Origin: Chondrilla cf. caribensis
Lineage: Eukaryota > Porifera > Demospongiae > Chondrillida > Chondrillidae
Direction: 5' to 3'
NCBI GenBank assembly: GCA_964020155.1
Contig: OZ026557.1
Span: 1,362,501 to 1,407,500, forward strand
Length of the DNA: 45,000 bases
Shown piece after piece: positions 1 to 10,588 of this stretch. Within the stretch, counting starts at the first letter, position 1, and each line of letters opens with the position of its first letter. A model generated the notes under the pieces. The model did not search any database. It had not been told where the DNA came from and was given only the letters and a program-made list of their open reading frames with translations. A program made the translations under genes and the position numbers.

Positions 1-2167
1 CATCAGCAGTGATGAGGATGTCGAGAGGATACTTCAGTTGTCCTCCACCAAACTCTCTTTGGTATACACCGTCCGAATTGAATACTTGAATACAATGGTT
101 GCTGTAGTCAGCAATATACATGTCCCCATCAGGTGAGAAGGCTATTGCACTAGGGTGGTTGAACTGTCCAGGACCACTACCTCGTGATCCAATGGTACGT
201 ATGAGCTGACCCTCCAGGGTGAAGATGGAAATTCTGTGGCTGTCCCGTTCAGCAACATAGACAAGTTCATTGCTCACTGTGACACCCCAGGGTTCCCGAA
301 GCTGTCCAGCTCCAATTTGCCTGATAAACTGTCCATTGGTTCCAAGTACTTCTATTCGATTGTTATAACGGTTCCCGATATACAATTGGTTGTCACTGTC
401 TATAGATATACCAGTAACGTTGAAAAATTGTCCATTTCCACTTCCTTGTTGGCCAAATGTTTTGACAGGCTCACCTTGCTTGTTGAACACACGAATCTTG
501 TGGAGAGTATCACAAACGTACATACAACCATCACTAACTACTGCAATTCCCCAAGGTCCACCTGCATCACGAGGATAGTTGAAATATTTTGCTATTGGAC
601 CATATTTGCCAATATTCTTCTTGAGCTTTGGCAAATCAACATTTGGCAGAAATTCCACACCAAACGGACTACCTCGAACATCACTCCCGTTCACTAGAAT
701 GGACAGATCGCATTCTCCTTTGTATGTGATAGGGAAGGATAAAGTGTACTGTCCGTTCTCATCATCCACGACCCTCGCTTTGATGGCTGGACCTGGGATG
801 GGGGACTTGGGATGAAGGAAGGCCTCAACATTATCACCTCCTTGTTTACATCGGATGTTCTTGCTGTCGAATGTGTTCACGGTTAGTTTAAGGGGGTCAG
901 ATCCATTCCAACGTACAGTCTCTGGTTTGGGCTCCACTGTACAGTTCACAGGACAGGCTCCGTCTTCTACAACGCCAAATTCTCCAATTGCTTTCAAAAG
1001 AACATCTCGGTTGGTGGGGTCAAAGGTCACCACCTGAGCCACAGTGCTCTCAAACCCTTCTTGACACCATTTTGAGGTGAGAATGGACTGTTTGGCTTGG
1101 ACCAGATCCTTACTAGCTATCACATCCTGACTGCTACCACTGGTGAGGAGAAACTGAAGGGAGGATTGAGTGTTTGATGACACCTTCTTCTCTCTCTTAG
1201 CGGCTGTGAGCTTTGAACTGATGGCACGCTTCTTCTCTTCTGCTGTAGCTATAACCTGTCTACAAAGTTCCTCCTTCCTCTCATCCACAACCTGATGGAT
1301 GTTCTGGAAGGCTGTGTTGATATCATGGAGTGCGGCCTCTTTCATCTCGTCCACAGTTCTGATCTGAGTCTGGAACTCCTTCTCCATCTTCTGGTACTTC
1401 CTCTCATAGCAGACGGCAGTCTGACGAGCAATCTTCACAGATTGAGTGTGACGATCAAATACAGTTGATTTGGTACTGAGGTGCTTGGGGTTGTGTGGAG
1501 GTTTCAGGTCAATAGCACAAGCTTGACACATCAATACATCACACCGTTCACAGCAATACTCGAGAACCTTTCCACTGTGTTGGGGACAGGTACTGGGTGT
1601 GGTGTTCTTGGTAGAAAGGGTTTTGAGGTCCTGACTACGTAAAGAACGAATCTCTTCAAAAGTCTTCACAGTGTGGTCTTCGTATTCATCAATCATTTCA
1701 TGTGCTCCATAGCAACGCTCACACAGAAACTTGGAACAGTCTGTACAGAATACAGTGGAAGGTGAGTCACCACTCTTACATCGCTTGCTGCCACAAGGAA
1801 TGGGGACATTCTGAGTTACTTTCTGTACGATCTTCATTCCCTCGATATACCGAGCTAGGGGACCGTTTGGTACTGGAACACAACGTAGGCTGTCCACTCT
1901 ACACTCACTCTCCAACACCTTCCTGTCGTTATAGTGAGTGGATGTGTCTCCACATTGCGGGCATTTCAAATGGTCATTTTCCACTACCATATTAGGAAGA
2001 CACTCCCTGCACACCGAATGTAGACAGCACAACAGATAAGGATTGTTCAGTTCTCTCTTGCAGTGCCCACATGTCACATCAGGTTCAACGACAACTGGTT
2101 CTTGTTCTTCTTGACGCAACGACTTGTCTTGTGAGGACCGATTAGTAGGGTTTGGACCTTCAGCCAT
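1..2167 (-). CDS. TRIM-NHL protein A (RING, B-boxes, coiled coil, filamin, NHL), 3' end cut by window edge
   Basis: The minus-strand frame is open from ATG (2167-2165) to the left edge, giving about 722 codons with no stop in view. The start MAEGPNPTNR is shared by three paralogs here. Domains in order: a C3HC4 RING (CGHC, then CLHSVCREC, then CPQC); a B-box 1-like Cys/His cluster ending near EDHTVKT; a B-box 2 (CPQHSGKVLEYCCERC); a coiled coil with EKEFQTQIRTVDEM; a filamin-type Ig repeat ending GSDVRGSPFGVEF; then NHL blades ending at DILITAD at the edge. Such proteins are typically cytoplasmic E3 ubiquitin ligases whose NHL propeller binds RNA or protein; that role is inferred. The B-box 2/coiled-coil section matches paralog D, not B or C. 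The first NHL blades (from PNVDLPKL to about GTNGQFIRQ) diverge from all three paralogs, while the later blades match closely. Confidence 0.9.
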   Translation of the reverse strand, partial: MAEGPNPTNRSSQDKSLRQEEQEPVVVEPDVTCGHCKRELNNPYLLCCLHSVCRECLPNMVVENDHLKCPQCGDTSTHYNDRKVLESECRVDSLRCVPVPNGPLARYIEGMKIVQKVTQNVPIPCGSKRCKSGDSPSTVFCTDCSKFLCERCYGAHEMIDEYEDHTVKTFEEIRSLRSQDLKTLSTKNTTPSTCPQHSGKVLEYCCERCDVLMCQACAIDLKPPHNPKHLSTKSTVFDRHTQSVKIARQTAVCYERKYQKMEKEFQTQIRTVDEMKEAALHDINTAFQNIHQVVDERKEELCRQVIATAEEKKRAISSKLTAAKREKKVSSNTQSSLQFLLTSGSSQDVIASKDLVQAKQSILTSKWCQEGFESTVAQVVTFDPTNRDVLLKAIGEFGVVEDGACPVNCTVEPKPETVRWNGSDPLKLTVNTFDSKNIRCKQGGDNVEAFLHPKSPIPGPAIKARVVDDENGQYTLSFPITYKGECDLSILVNGSDVRGSPFGVEFLPNVDLPKLKKNIGKYGPIAKYFNYPRDAGGPWGIAVVSDGCMYVCDTLHKIRVFNKQGEPVKTFGQQGSGNGQFFNVTGISIDSDNQLYIGNRYNNRIEVLGTNGQFIRQIGAGQLREPWGVTVSNELVYVAERDSHRISIFTLEGQLIRTIGSRGSGPGQFNHPSAIAFSPDGDMYIADYSNHCIQVFNSDGVYQREFGGGQLKYPLDILITAD

Positions 2168-2283
2168 TTTATCCACTTTCCACTATGAATATAGAGTAAT
2201 AAGAGATTACAACATAATGAATGTAATATTTAAGGTGTACATGTACATTCTGGTGGACCAGCAGTAGTCCATGCACACACAGA

Positions 2284-2337
<54 letters not shown>
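2284..2337. repeat. (CA)n microsatellite upstream of TRIM-NHL A
   Basis: An almost pure CA run lies about 115 bp upstream of the TRIM-NHL A start codon. Paralogs B and D have CA runs at the equivalent place (15952-16026 and 30606-30745); paralog C has lost it. Confidence 0.95.
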
Positions 2338-2339
<2 letters not shown>

Positions 2340-3535
2340 GTGAATCCATGTTTACTAAGTGCATTGTAACAGTACACATGTACATTGGTGCACATGTTAT
2401 TTCATGAATCAGCTTTGAGGTGCAATGGATTGAGGTCATGAATACACTCATAAACTACCCACTGACAAAGGGTATGGTATAATCATAGGACTGAGAATTG
2501 CTGAGCAGCAGTTGAACTCACGTGGAGTACACACATGCACACAACCTACACATTTAGGGGTCATAACAGTAGGTCTCTTCCCCCAGAGGACGAGTTGTGG
2601 TGACACTGAACTAAGAGGACCACTGGTTAGTATGGCTTCACTGAACACACAAAATTCTCTCACTAAATCTAAGTTGTCGCTAGTGTCAGAGACGAATCGA
2701 ACTTTAGGGAACGTATAGATGATCTACTGCATGGTGATACAGTAGCCGGATCAATCCGACCGTAGCGCAGCTAGGTCTGTTGTTTGTGATCCATCCCCGT
2801 ATAGCCTACCAAAGATACTTGCATACGTATACCACGTGAACGTACTACACGGACGAAGCCACACTAAGGCCTTGGGTTAGCGAGAACTGATACTCCCCGA
2901 GTGAGGGAAGCACCATGATGCGATCGACTTGTGAAGAACAGGGGTATAATTCCGATCACTGGCGAATAACCAGCAGCACACATGAAACAAGTGGCTGACT
3001 TCACCGTCGATCGGGTATGTTGTAACTAAGGGTTATCATTATCATTGGTACACAGTAGTTGTCCTCGAAGGCTTAGCATTAGCATTCTGAAGTAGTATAA
3101 AACTGGTTCTTCACCAGCAACTGAATATTATAATTTTACGATAAAAATAATATGAACCTTACCTTAAAATTATCACAAATGGGAGACGAGCGCTAGCTTG
3201 TCTGTTTTTCGGAACACGCGGTATACAATGTAGACTGCAATAAAGGTAACTCGAGTACTATAGTAATGTCGAACGGGTAATCGAATCGTCTAGGTCTTGT
3301 GATCACGTGATACCCACGTGTCCTATCTCACAACCCAAAAATGAATATGATTAATTTTATAACGTTATGAACAGGTTTATACAAACTGATTTACACGCAA
3401 TGTAGAGAGTAATAAGTGCATGATTCTAAAAGTCCTGCTTTATATTTACATCTTTCAGATTCATCTGAAGGAAGAAAAGATGAAGACTTTAAAAAGAAGA
3501 CCTCAGTACAGCTAGTAGCATACCTTACACAACAT

Positions 3536-3652
3536 TAGTCTTGCATAGCCAGACCATCACTTTGGCACCTCTGTTATAATTGGTCGCTGCCATTGAGACC
3601 AAGTCCCAATTTCGAAATTGGAGACAAGAATGGGTCTGGCAACGTGAGACTA
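3536..3652. mobile_element. MITE-like element, 117 bp, TA-flanked inverted repeats
   Basis: The ends are TAGTCTTGCATAGCCAGACC and GGGTCTGGCAACGTGAGACTA, which are imperfect inverted repeats of each other, each bounded by TA. A second copy lies at 31929-32043 within the duplicated segment, and a shorter relative with matching ends lies at 34113-34190. It is too small to code; it fits a non-autonomous DNA transposon with TA target duplication. Confidence 0.7.
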
Positions 3653-4086
3653 CACACATACAGCATGGTCGTGTACCCTGCCTGACACTTCCCATGCTAC
3701 CTGTTGAACACACAGAGGGAAGGTGCTTTGAGGTGTGTGTATATTGTACAATCACAAGAAACATTGGTCGGGAATGAGTATACACACAGTAGTGACAAAG
3801 TACAGTGAGGACTCTTGGTGCTACTTGTGTACAGAGATGAACATGTAAACAGAATTAAAAGACACGTTCATACAAATAAACGCAAATAACAAGTTCACAT
3901 GTCTACACATACATAATACTTGTGTACAGTGACCATGTACTAACAGGACACACATGTACATGGATGACATTAGTGTACCAATACCTTGTACTAACAGGAC
4001 ACATACTTATGTACTTATGCACATGAATGACGTCGGTGTATAGCTGCCATGTACTAACAACACACACCTGGAGGTTCTTTGGAGTG

Positions 4087-4376
4087 TCAACGTAGACTCC
4101 ATGTTTTGTCCCTTTCGGCTTCATCCCTCAGTTGCTTAGCAACTAGAGGACCATGTAGTTTTTTCACAGTCTCGAGTAGGAACCCCCAGGTGTTAGGGTA
4201 TCTCTCTTCACAGTGACCATTCCTCCACTGCAATAGAGACATTCCTCCTCCCATCTCTGAATTCAATCGATAAGCATTTACTTGGACAATCGGCACACCA
4301 AGGTTCACAGCTAACTCATACCACAGTGGAATGTGCTTCAGGATACCAAGTACACCCACATCTGATGGACACTTAT
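4087..4376 (-). CDS. Death-domain exon, 3' end of the ROCO gene
   Basis: This terminal exon has acceptor TTTCAG at 4377-4382 and stop TGA at 4087-4089, giving 95 residues. It reads as a single death domain: LKHIPLWYELAVNLGV (helices 1-2), a middle segment with MSLLQWRN, and NTWGFLLETVKKLHGPLVA (helices 5-6). The W..LA..LGV and W..LL..V patterns are typical of death domains. It lies on the same strand downstream of the Roc-COR exon, and Roc-COR-death proteins are known in several invertebrates, so I assign it to that gene. Exon phase from the Roc-COR exon is not fully reconciled: the Roc exon ends in phase 0, whereas this exon needs one preceding base. Alternatively it belongs to a small separate transcript. 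A second intact copy is at 32469-32758. Confidence 0.75.
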
Positions 4377-4442
4377 CTGAAATGATTGGACAAATAGAGA
4401 ACATGAACACAGTATGTATGTTGAGCATGGTACTATCCTCAC

Positions 4443-4511
4443 CATTGAGGTCAGTCTGAGAAGCTCCATCCAATGGAGAAGATGTACCATCAGTTGAGTC
4501 AGATGTGTCAG
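4443..4511 (-). CDS. Short linker exon of the ROCO gene
   Basis: A 69-bp candidate exon lies between acceptor CTCTTACAG and donor GTGAGG. In phase 1 it encodes a Ser/Thr/Asp-rich linker (DTSDSTDGTSSPLDGASQ, then TDLN), and its end phase fits the death-domain exon (G|AT gives Asp). The same exon is preserved at 32825-32893 with the same length, sites and frame, which supports its reality. Confidence 0.5.
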
Positions 4512-4570
4512 CTGTAAGAGGTTGATATAGGCACAAGATAACTTGGATAACAGGTACACATGCACATACA

Positions 4571-4581
4571 CACATGTACAC

Positions 4582-4616
<35 letters not shown>
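4571..4616. repeat. CA-rich microsatellite in ROCO intron
   Basis: CA dinucleotide run with TA interruptions between two small exons of the minus-strand gene. Confidence 0.9.
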
Positions 4617-4617
<1 letters not shown>

Positions 4618-4715
4618 CACTTAAAGCTCACTTTTGGTCTGAATCAGTTGTGAAGACTCCCGACCTTCATCAACACCAGTAGAATGTATCTTAGTAGATG
4701 GTTGAACAGACATAC

Positions 4716-4736
4716 GTTTGTTGGCAGTGGACAGCT
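4716..4736 (-). CDS. Possible 21-bp micro-exon of the ROCO gene
   Basis: It is bounded by acceptor TTGTTTAG and donor GTATGT. The counterpart at 33073-33099 is 27 bp with donor GTAAGA, so the reading frame is kept between copies (difference of 6). Phase 0 would join the Roc exon (SCPLPTN); phase 1 would join the linker exon. Both cannot hold, so the model is tentative. Confidence 0.3.
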
Positions 4737-4883
4737 CTAAACAAACAAGTGATAGGTTGTTGTACGTATAACATTCAAATATTATATGTACATATCATAC
4801 ATTTGTAGAGTCACACACATACAAAATGACATTGTGTACATTTGACCCACACACCAACCACGTGTAGGTATGTATGCATATAC

Positions 4884-4897
4884 GCACACACACACAG

Positions 4898-4977
<80 letters not shown>

Positions 4978-4980
4978 ACA
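4884..4980. repeat. (CA)n microsatellite
   Basis: About 97 bp of nearly uninterrupted CA within the intron downstream of the Roc-COR exon. All frames through it are open and give Thr-His or Cys-Val repeats; none is a gene. Confidence 0.95.
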
Positions 4981-5112
4981 CACCATCCACAGCAGGGACC
5001 TCCTCCAACTTCCAAAATGCAACCCCAGTTTCCCTCACAACACGGACCTACATGTGTTTGAGAATGTTCTCTTGAATGTGATACCAGAAACAGTCCACAA
5101 GGAACAACTCAC

Positions 5113-7295
5113 CATAGCTCCCGAGGGGTCTGGAGGTGAGAACCACACCTTTTGAGAAGGTGGCAGTTTTGGAAAGGAACCACAGTGAAAACAGGTGGCC
5201 ACTCCACTGTTATCCACAAGGGCAGTGTAGTGAACATCGGGTTGGCAAGAGCACGGCAAGACGGGACAAATTTGAGCAATTGTGTGGAATTTGTCTCCAA
5301 ATACTTGCTGGGTGATGTGATGTAAGTTCTCTTCCAGGCGAGCCCGAATGGCAGAGCAGTAATGATGGATTTCCTGAAGAGGATCAGGAAGGGAAGACAG
5401 AGCTGCAGACTCGTCTATGATGACTTGGCATTGAATGTGGCCGGGCTTCTCTGTTAAGTACACATAAGTACTCGGTCTGGGGCAGGAGAATTTGACTGAT
5501 TTACGATCGCTTTCTGGCAAAATGACCTTCCATTCTCTGTTGGCCAGTTCCACAACAAGACGGCAGAACACACTGCGAGGAAGGTCACAGTGAGTGGTGA
5601 AGGAATCCTGCTCGAACACAAAGGTGATACACAGTGGTCCAACACTGCTGTAGGCGGGGACCTTTGCCTTTCCGTACGGCAGACAGGAAGGGATGAAGTA
5701 GGAGGGAGAATCACGTGAAGGAGTCAACCTTGCTGCTATCCCGACATGGTGGAGGACCTCCAGGAACCACACTGGATCGACATCAGTGATGATGCCCAGC
5801 TCTGACAGAAGGCCAGCATAGGGATGGTGGATAATTCCTGTAGTCTTGAACTCCTCTGTGATGCCCGATGGTGCCGGTGTATATTGGATGGCCAAGAGCT
5901 TGGAGACCTCTCTGTACAGAGCAGTGGCATCTGTGCACACATAGTTTGCACTGCCTCTCAGATATTGGGGATCAAGGTCAAAGTACGCATAGAAGCCGAG
6001 CACATGAAGTAGCTTGAGGAGACAATAGAACTGTTCGTCTGCTTTGCGATAGTCAATGTAGCCATTCTTCAAACAGAAATGCTTCAGTTCATCTTCCTTG
6101 AAGAACTTCTTCTCAATGCGTCGAGTGACCAGTTCCAGCAGGAACCACATCAGAGGTACATCCAATTTCAGGATGCCACTCTTGTTGGATATACACTCAC
6201 GAAACTTGTTGAGGTAAGCAAAATCCATACCTTCTCCTGTGCCTTTGCTGTGGATTGTCATGTGGTTGTCAACAAGGAAGAATCCACTGCTATCAGGCCA
6301 CTGGATGTGACGAAAGTAAGGCTTGCCTTCAAGGCCTTTGATTCTTTGCTTGACGTTGGAAACGATCTCTTCACTTTTTCCCGATGCAAGAACCTTATCT
6401 TTGAAGGTGCCGGCAATGATGATGCGAGGCTCTGGACAAGTGCCTTTGAAGATCTCCAGATCCTTACAAGCGAATTTGTGAGCCATGGTCTGTATACTGC
6501 TGAGCGAATGCTGAATGAACTCCCATTGAGTCTCCAGTGGCTGACTGCTGGAGAGAGGGAGCTCGACTCCTTCCTGAGGGCGGTAGGTTGATCGGATGGG
6601 TTTATCCATATCTTTGGAGGCATCAAACACCTGGATGTAAGTGCAGGGGATGGCCAGCAGGAGAGGAAGGATGTCTTGGAAGACGGGCTGACCTCCGGAA
6701 TCAATCACATGAAGGAAGCTTGCCTTGTCCAGTTGAATCAGGTTGTCTTTTGGTGCAAATGAATGTAATAATTCCGAACGAGCTGACTCCAGATTCTCCA
6801 AGCCTTCGGACTGCATTGGACGTTGTGGGAGCCGCAAATTGTTGACCACCGTGTCTGCCACGCCCTCTGCCATCTGCCGCACCCTCTGCAATAGACCCTT
6901 CTTCTGATCATGCGACTGAGTGCTGCCAATAGCTCTGGGGTACCGTGCACATTCCTGGTAGTGTTTTTCTTCAGCACAGTGCTTCACCGATTGATTCAGG
7001 CAGCTCTCCGAAACTGTCTTCCAAATGGAGCTTCCTTCTCCATCCATGGTGTAATGCTCACCAAAGACCAATATATCTGGTGCCTCCATTGCTGGAGTAC
7101 TGGTGGTCATTACTTTTGATTTGCCGTGGACTAGGAGATGGCGAAGGGAGGACTTCCCAGCACCTGACGGACCGAGGAAGAGGGTTCGAATGACTTCCAC
7201 GGATACAGCACCGTGCTTCTTCAACACTCTTTTATAGTGGGACTGGAACCGAGCTGCTCGATCATCCTCACCTTTCACCTGGAGAGGATTAATTC
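5113..7295 (-). CDS. Roc-COR exon of a ROCO family GTPase
   Basis: This 2183-bp exon runs from acceptor CATATTTCAG (phase 1) to donor GTGAGT (phase 0), about 727 residues. It shows a P-loop GPSGAGKSS; a switch II/G3 motif VIDSGGQPVFQDIL, the DSGGQ form common in animal ROCO proteins; a G4-like IIIAGTFKDK; and then a COR region with WFLLELVTRRIEKKFF, LLKLLHVLGFYAYFD and LLSELGIITDV. Near the end a Cys-rich patch (CSCQ, then CFHCG) may bind metal. ROCO proteins are Roc GTPases that act through COR-mediated dimers; family members with death domains are linked to cell-death or immune signalling. The death-domain exon (4087-4376) is the likely C-terminus. N-terminal exons are uncertain: the GTPase-like exon at 7774-8155 is the nearest phase-compatible one. 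No LRRs are visible in this window. Confidence 0.85.
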
Positions 7296-7773
7296 CTGAA
7301 ATATGCAAAGAGAAAATGCATAGTGATGTGCAGTATTTCAACCGAAAGTCATAAAAAATGTTACACACACATCCTAGTTTCAAGCTTGTACTACTTTAAT
7401 TGTGTGCATACATGCAATCAAAGTCACTAGTATACGTGTACACACATATGTACATCGAGTGATCTGTGCATACATGAATTGATCCATGCATATATCATGT
7501 GATGTATAATCATACATCACAATATCAATGCATATAGTATGTGAGATATGACAGATCACTTTTTTATTGATTTTTTGGACAAACGGTACCCCATACATAC
7601 ATATAGAAGGCCATTAGAATTGTAGAAGTTTGGAGGTATACCTGTATTAACCAAATTGAATACGTATGCACATCAGGCCCTCAACACCTCAACCTTTTTG
7701 TGCGCCTTACTAAGTGTTTTGATATGCAACTAATCAGTAAACTCATGCACTAACAGCTGTTGCAATCACACAC
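7296..7773. other. Intron or intergenic gap upstream of the Roc-COR exon
   Basis: A 478-bp AT-rich stretch with acceptor CATATTTCAG at its minus-strand 3' end and a donor-like GTGTGT beside the GTPase exon. From about 7515 it belongs to the tandem duplication. The ACAAACGGTACCCCATA near 7580 resembles the terminus of the transposon at 34882-35747. Confidence 0.5.
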
Positions 7774-8155
7774 CTTCTGGCAACTGAACAAGGTGGGGGA
7801 TCTTCACCAAACACTGAAACAACTCATTGATGTTTTCAGAGGTCTCTGTTGATACTTCGTGGTAACCTAGCATACATTTTTGTTCAACATATTCTTGCAC
7901 TTCATCTCTTGCATCCTCACTTAAGGGGATCTGATTACACTTATTTCCAACAAGTATGCAGTGCCGACAATTTGCAGTATAACATAGATAGTTAACTAAT
8001 TCCACCGTACGGTTAATCTTACTTGTATACTTCATTTTGTCTCCATAATCATTTCGAATATCAAACAATATAATCACGGCAACAACATTCCTGAAATTCC
8101 AAGGTAATATTTCACAGAAAATGGGTGGGTATGCACTTGGCTGACCATCTTCAAT
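7774..8155 (-). CDS. Ras/Rab-like GTPase exon 2, copy 1
   Basis: A 382-bp exon (phase 0 to 1) with acceptor TATACACAG and donor GTGTGT. It begins IEDGQPSAYPP, which aligns with the G3 region. It continues VVAVIILFDIRNDYG, matching the strand after switch II in Rab proteins; then ILVGNKCNQIPLS, matching the G4 NKxD motif with Asn in place of Asp; then YHEVSTETSENINELF, matching G5 and helix 5. If not spliced it stops two codons later (LPEGV). If spliced at GTGTGT, its phase joins the Roc exon at 7295 as LPEG-INPLQVK. The altered G3 and G4 suggest weak or no GTP hydrolysis. No C-terminal prenylation cysteines are seen. Confidence 0.65.
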
Positions 8156-8472
8156 CTGTGTATATAGATGAAAGAATTACATCATTTTACAACTATAATG
8201 ATGCCATAATTACAGTCCAGGCCGCTGAGGCGTATATTGTATCTAGTGTTCAAACTAATATTAGTAGATGCAGCTACGCATACATAGCGACTATAAGTTG
8301 TATGTAACTTCACTGGGTAGCTACCTTTTAAAGCAGCCTCAATAGTTGAATAATAATGAATGGGAGAATCAACAGTACGTAGCTATATATACGTACGTTA
8401 ACACTGCTGATACAAAGTTATAAACTTTAATTTTATAGAGTGATAATTTTGTGATCAATGTATGTAGCGTAC

Positions 8473-8644
8473 CCGAAGGTCAATAGAACCTATTTCTATT
8501 TCAAAACCAGTGGAATTGTTCCTCTGGCGTTTAGGATATTGGTCCGGAACGTTGTCATAATTATATACATCTTACAAGTCTGGCCACATCTACACCTGGA
8601 CCGACTCCGACAACAACAATGCATTTTTTCAGCCTCGACATCAT
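8473..8644 (-). pseudogene. Ras/Rab-like GTPase exon 1, copy 1 (frame broken)
   Basis: It starts MMSRLKKCIVVVGVGPGVDV, resembling the first strand and P-loop of a Ras-like GTPase but without GK[ST]. After RLVRCI a stop appears, and the rest (YDNVPDQYPKRQ, then FEIEIGSIDL) is in another frame, ending at a donor-like GTACGC. The second half matches the switch I region and the strands before G3. The frame break is also present in copy 2. Confidence 0.5.
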
Positions 8645-9490
8645 GCTGGCAGATCAGTTCCGCCCTAAGACCCTAGTTACAATAGGCAGTGTTGCCTATA
8701 TTATCTACACGCTGCATACGTAGGGGGAATCACTGGAAAGAATTGAAATGCTCGATATACCTAATAGCAAAGTCAGGCCCCCTATAGGATAACAGGGTTT
8801 TACCCCCAATGGCAATATAATACAAAATGGCCGGATGCTTTGTTGGTTATTTTTTGAACATTGTCTGATCGTGATATTTTAAGGATTGGTTCCATGTGGG
8901 GTATGTAAATATATATCTGTAAAGAAGTTGTATTACAGCATTAAATGCTGTTGATGTCGAGTTGTTTTGTGAATATTGTATTACTAGATTTATTGTTTTG
9001 TTCAGTTAGCTACATATTATATTTAGCATTAGCTGGTTTATACTTGTCAATGATTTGGTCTGTGATACCTTGTTCCAGTCCTATGCAGAATTGAGTCACT
9101 ATGTTATGATTTTACTGGATAGCTTGGGAGGTACAGGATTCCCTATGAGGGGACAGATTTTACTAGAGAATAGTGCATTGGGAGCAGGGGATACCGTATT
9201 CCCTTCCACACTGACCACACCGGGAATTTTTACAATGTACCTGTATATGGCTGGCCACTTATAACATCAATGCATGCCTTTATGACTATTAATTATATGC
9301 ACATGGAGAAGACAATTCCCATTGCAGATATTGACCATGTACTGTGATAAAAGCAAGAAGTACCATGATATTATAATACAATTCGGAAGAATTTAAAGAA
9401 CATGTTATATACACATTATTATATATGCCTTCATCTGTTCATATGTATAGCAACACTGATGTGCACTCCAGTGTGTCGGTTCAGATTCAG
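8645..9490. other. Spacer of the tandem unit, no gene seen
   Basis: A noncoding stretch between the start of the minus-strand GTPase exon and the plus-strand GIGYF-like exon, probably holding upstream and intronic sequence. It is repeated at 10770-11609, and in diverged form at 33960-36010. No conserved ORF is shared by all copies. Confidence 0.55.
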
Positions 9491-9618
9491 CAACAGTCAG
9501 CAGCTTCTGGGAGGAGGTGGGCAGAGAGCTGCCGAAGGAACCTGTAGTGGAGAAGAAGACAGCTGTTAAGCCGCAAGCTGCATCTGTACCCAAACCCAAG
9601 AAGGAAGCTCGTAATCCA
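9491..9618 (+). pseudogene. GIGYF-like exon truncated at the duplication junction
   Basis: After acceptor TTCAGATTCAG the frame reads TVSSFWEEVGRELPKEP and continues to KKEARNP, then is cut where copy 2 of the tandem unit begins. The intact counterpart at 11610-11761 ends SPVTQKEE before a donor. SFWEE followed by a Lys/Pro-rich stretch fits the region preceding the conserved C-terminal domain of GIGYF proteins. With its donor lost this copy is probably not a working exon. Confidence 0.6.
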
Positions 9619-9882
9619 TACATCACAATATCAATGCATATAGTATGTGGGATGACAGATCACTTTTTTATTGATTTTTTGGACAAACGGTACCCCATAC
9701 ATACATATCACAGGCCATTAGAAGTGTAGAAGTTTGGAGGTATACCTGTATTAACCAAATTGAATACGTATGCACATCAGGTAGCCCTCAACACCTCAAC
9801 CTTCTTGTGTGCCTTACTAAGGGTATTTTGATATGCAACTAATCAGTAAACTCATGCACTAATGACTGTTGCAATCACACAC

Positions 9883-10267
9883 CTTCTGGCAACTGAACAG
9901 GGTGGGGGATTTTCACCAAGCACTGAAACAACTCATTGATGTTTTCAGAGGTCTCTGTTGATACTTCGTGGTAACCTAGCATACATTCTTGTTTCACATA
10001 TTCTTGCACTTCATCTCTTGCATCCTCACTTAAGGGGATCTGATTACACTTATTTCCAACAAGCATGCAGTGCCAATTTGCAGTATGACATGCTGGATAC
10101 TTAACAAACTCCACCGTATGTTTAATCTCATTTAAAGTATACTTCATTTTGCCTGTATAATCATATCGAATATCAAACAATATAATCACGGCAACAACAT
10201 TCCTGAACTCCCAAGTTAATACTTCATACCAAGTGGGTGGGTATGCACTTGGCTGACCATCTTCAAT
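9883..10267 (-). CDS. Ras/Rab-like GTPase exon 2, copy 2
   Basis: A 385-bp exon (phase 0 to 1) with the same acceptor and donor as copy 1. It reads IEDGQPSAYPPTWYEVLTW, then VVAVIILFDIRYDYTGK, MLVGNKCNQIPLSED and YHEVSTETSENINELF, ending LPEG. Frame and phase are both kept relative to copy 1 despite indels (385 against 382 bp), which suggests coding constraint after or before duplication. It could be an alternative or additional exon of the same minus-strand gene. Confidence 0.65.
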
Positions 10268-10588
10268 CTGTGTATATAGATGAAAGAATTGCATCATTTT
10301 ACAACTATAGTGATACCATAATCACAGTCCAGGCGTACATATTGTATCTAGTGTTCAAACTAATATTAGTAGATGCAGCTACGCATACATAGCGACCATA
10401 ATTTGTATGTAACTTCACCGGATAGCTACCTTTTAAAGCAGCCACAATAGTTGAAAGGCCTCCCCAGTATTAATAATAATGAATGGGAGAATCAACAGTA
10501 GCTATACGTACGTTGACACTGCTAATAGCTACAAAGTTATAAACTTTAATTATTATAGAGTGATGATTTTGCGATCAATATAGCTTAC

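Larger units (their letters stand above)
2168..4086. other. Intergenic segment, duplicated at 30475-32468
   Basis: No gene is supported between TRIM-NHL A and the death-domain exon. Nearly the whole stretch aligns by eye with 30475-32468. It includes the CA tract upstream of the TRIM gene, a segment around 2700-3060 that reads like a promoter or 5' UTR, and a small inverted-repeat element at 3536-3652. Short ORFs in it (for example 2448-2663) show no domain and are not kept open in the second copy. Confidence 0.6.
7515..9618. repeat. Tandem duplication, copy 1 (about 2.1 kb)
   Basis: The copy starts at the ATCACAATATCAATGCATAT stretch that recurs at 9621. It ends inside a GIGYF-like exon at CGTAATCCA, which recurs at about 11740. 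Gene order inside is minus-strand GTPase exon 2, GTPase exon 1, spacer, plus-strand GIGYF-like exon. The copies differ by scattered substitutions and small indels, so the duplication is not brand new. Confidence 0.85.

Noticed and set aside
6079..6591. 170-residue plus-strand ORF inside the Roc-COR exon, and 6258-6704 and other frames
   Set aside because: They are antisense or shifted shadows of a clearly recognisable GTPase exon.
9055..9264. 69-residue plus-strand ORF in the tandem-unit spacer
   Set aside because: It is not kept open in copy 2 or in the third copy and has no domain.
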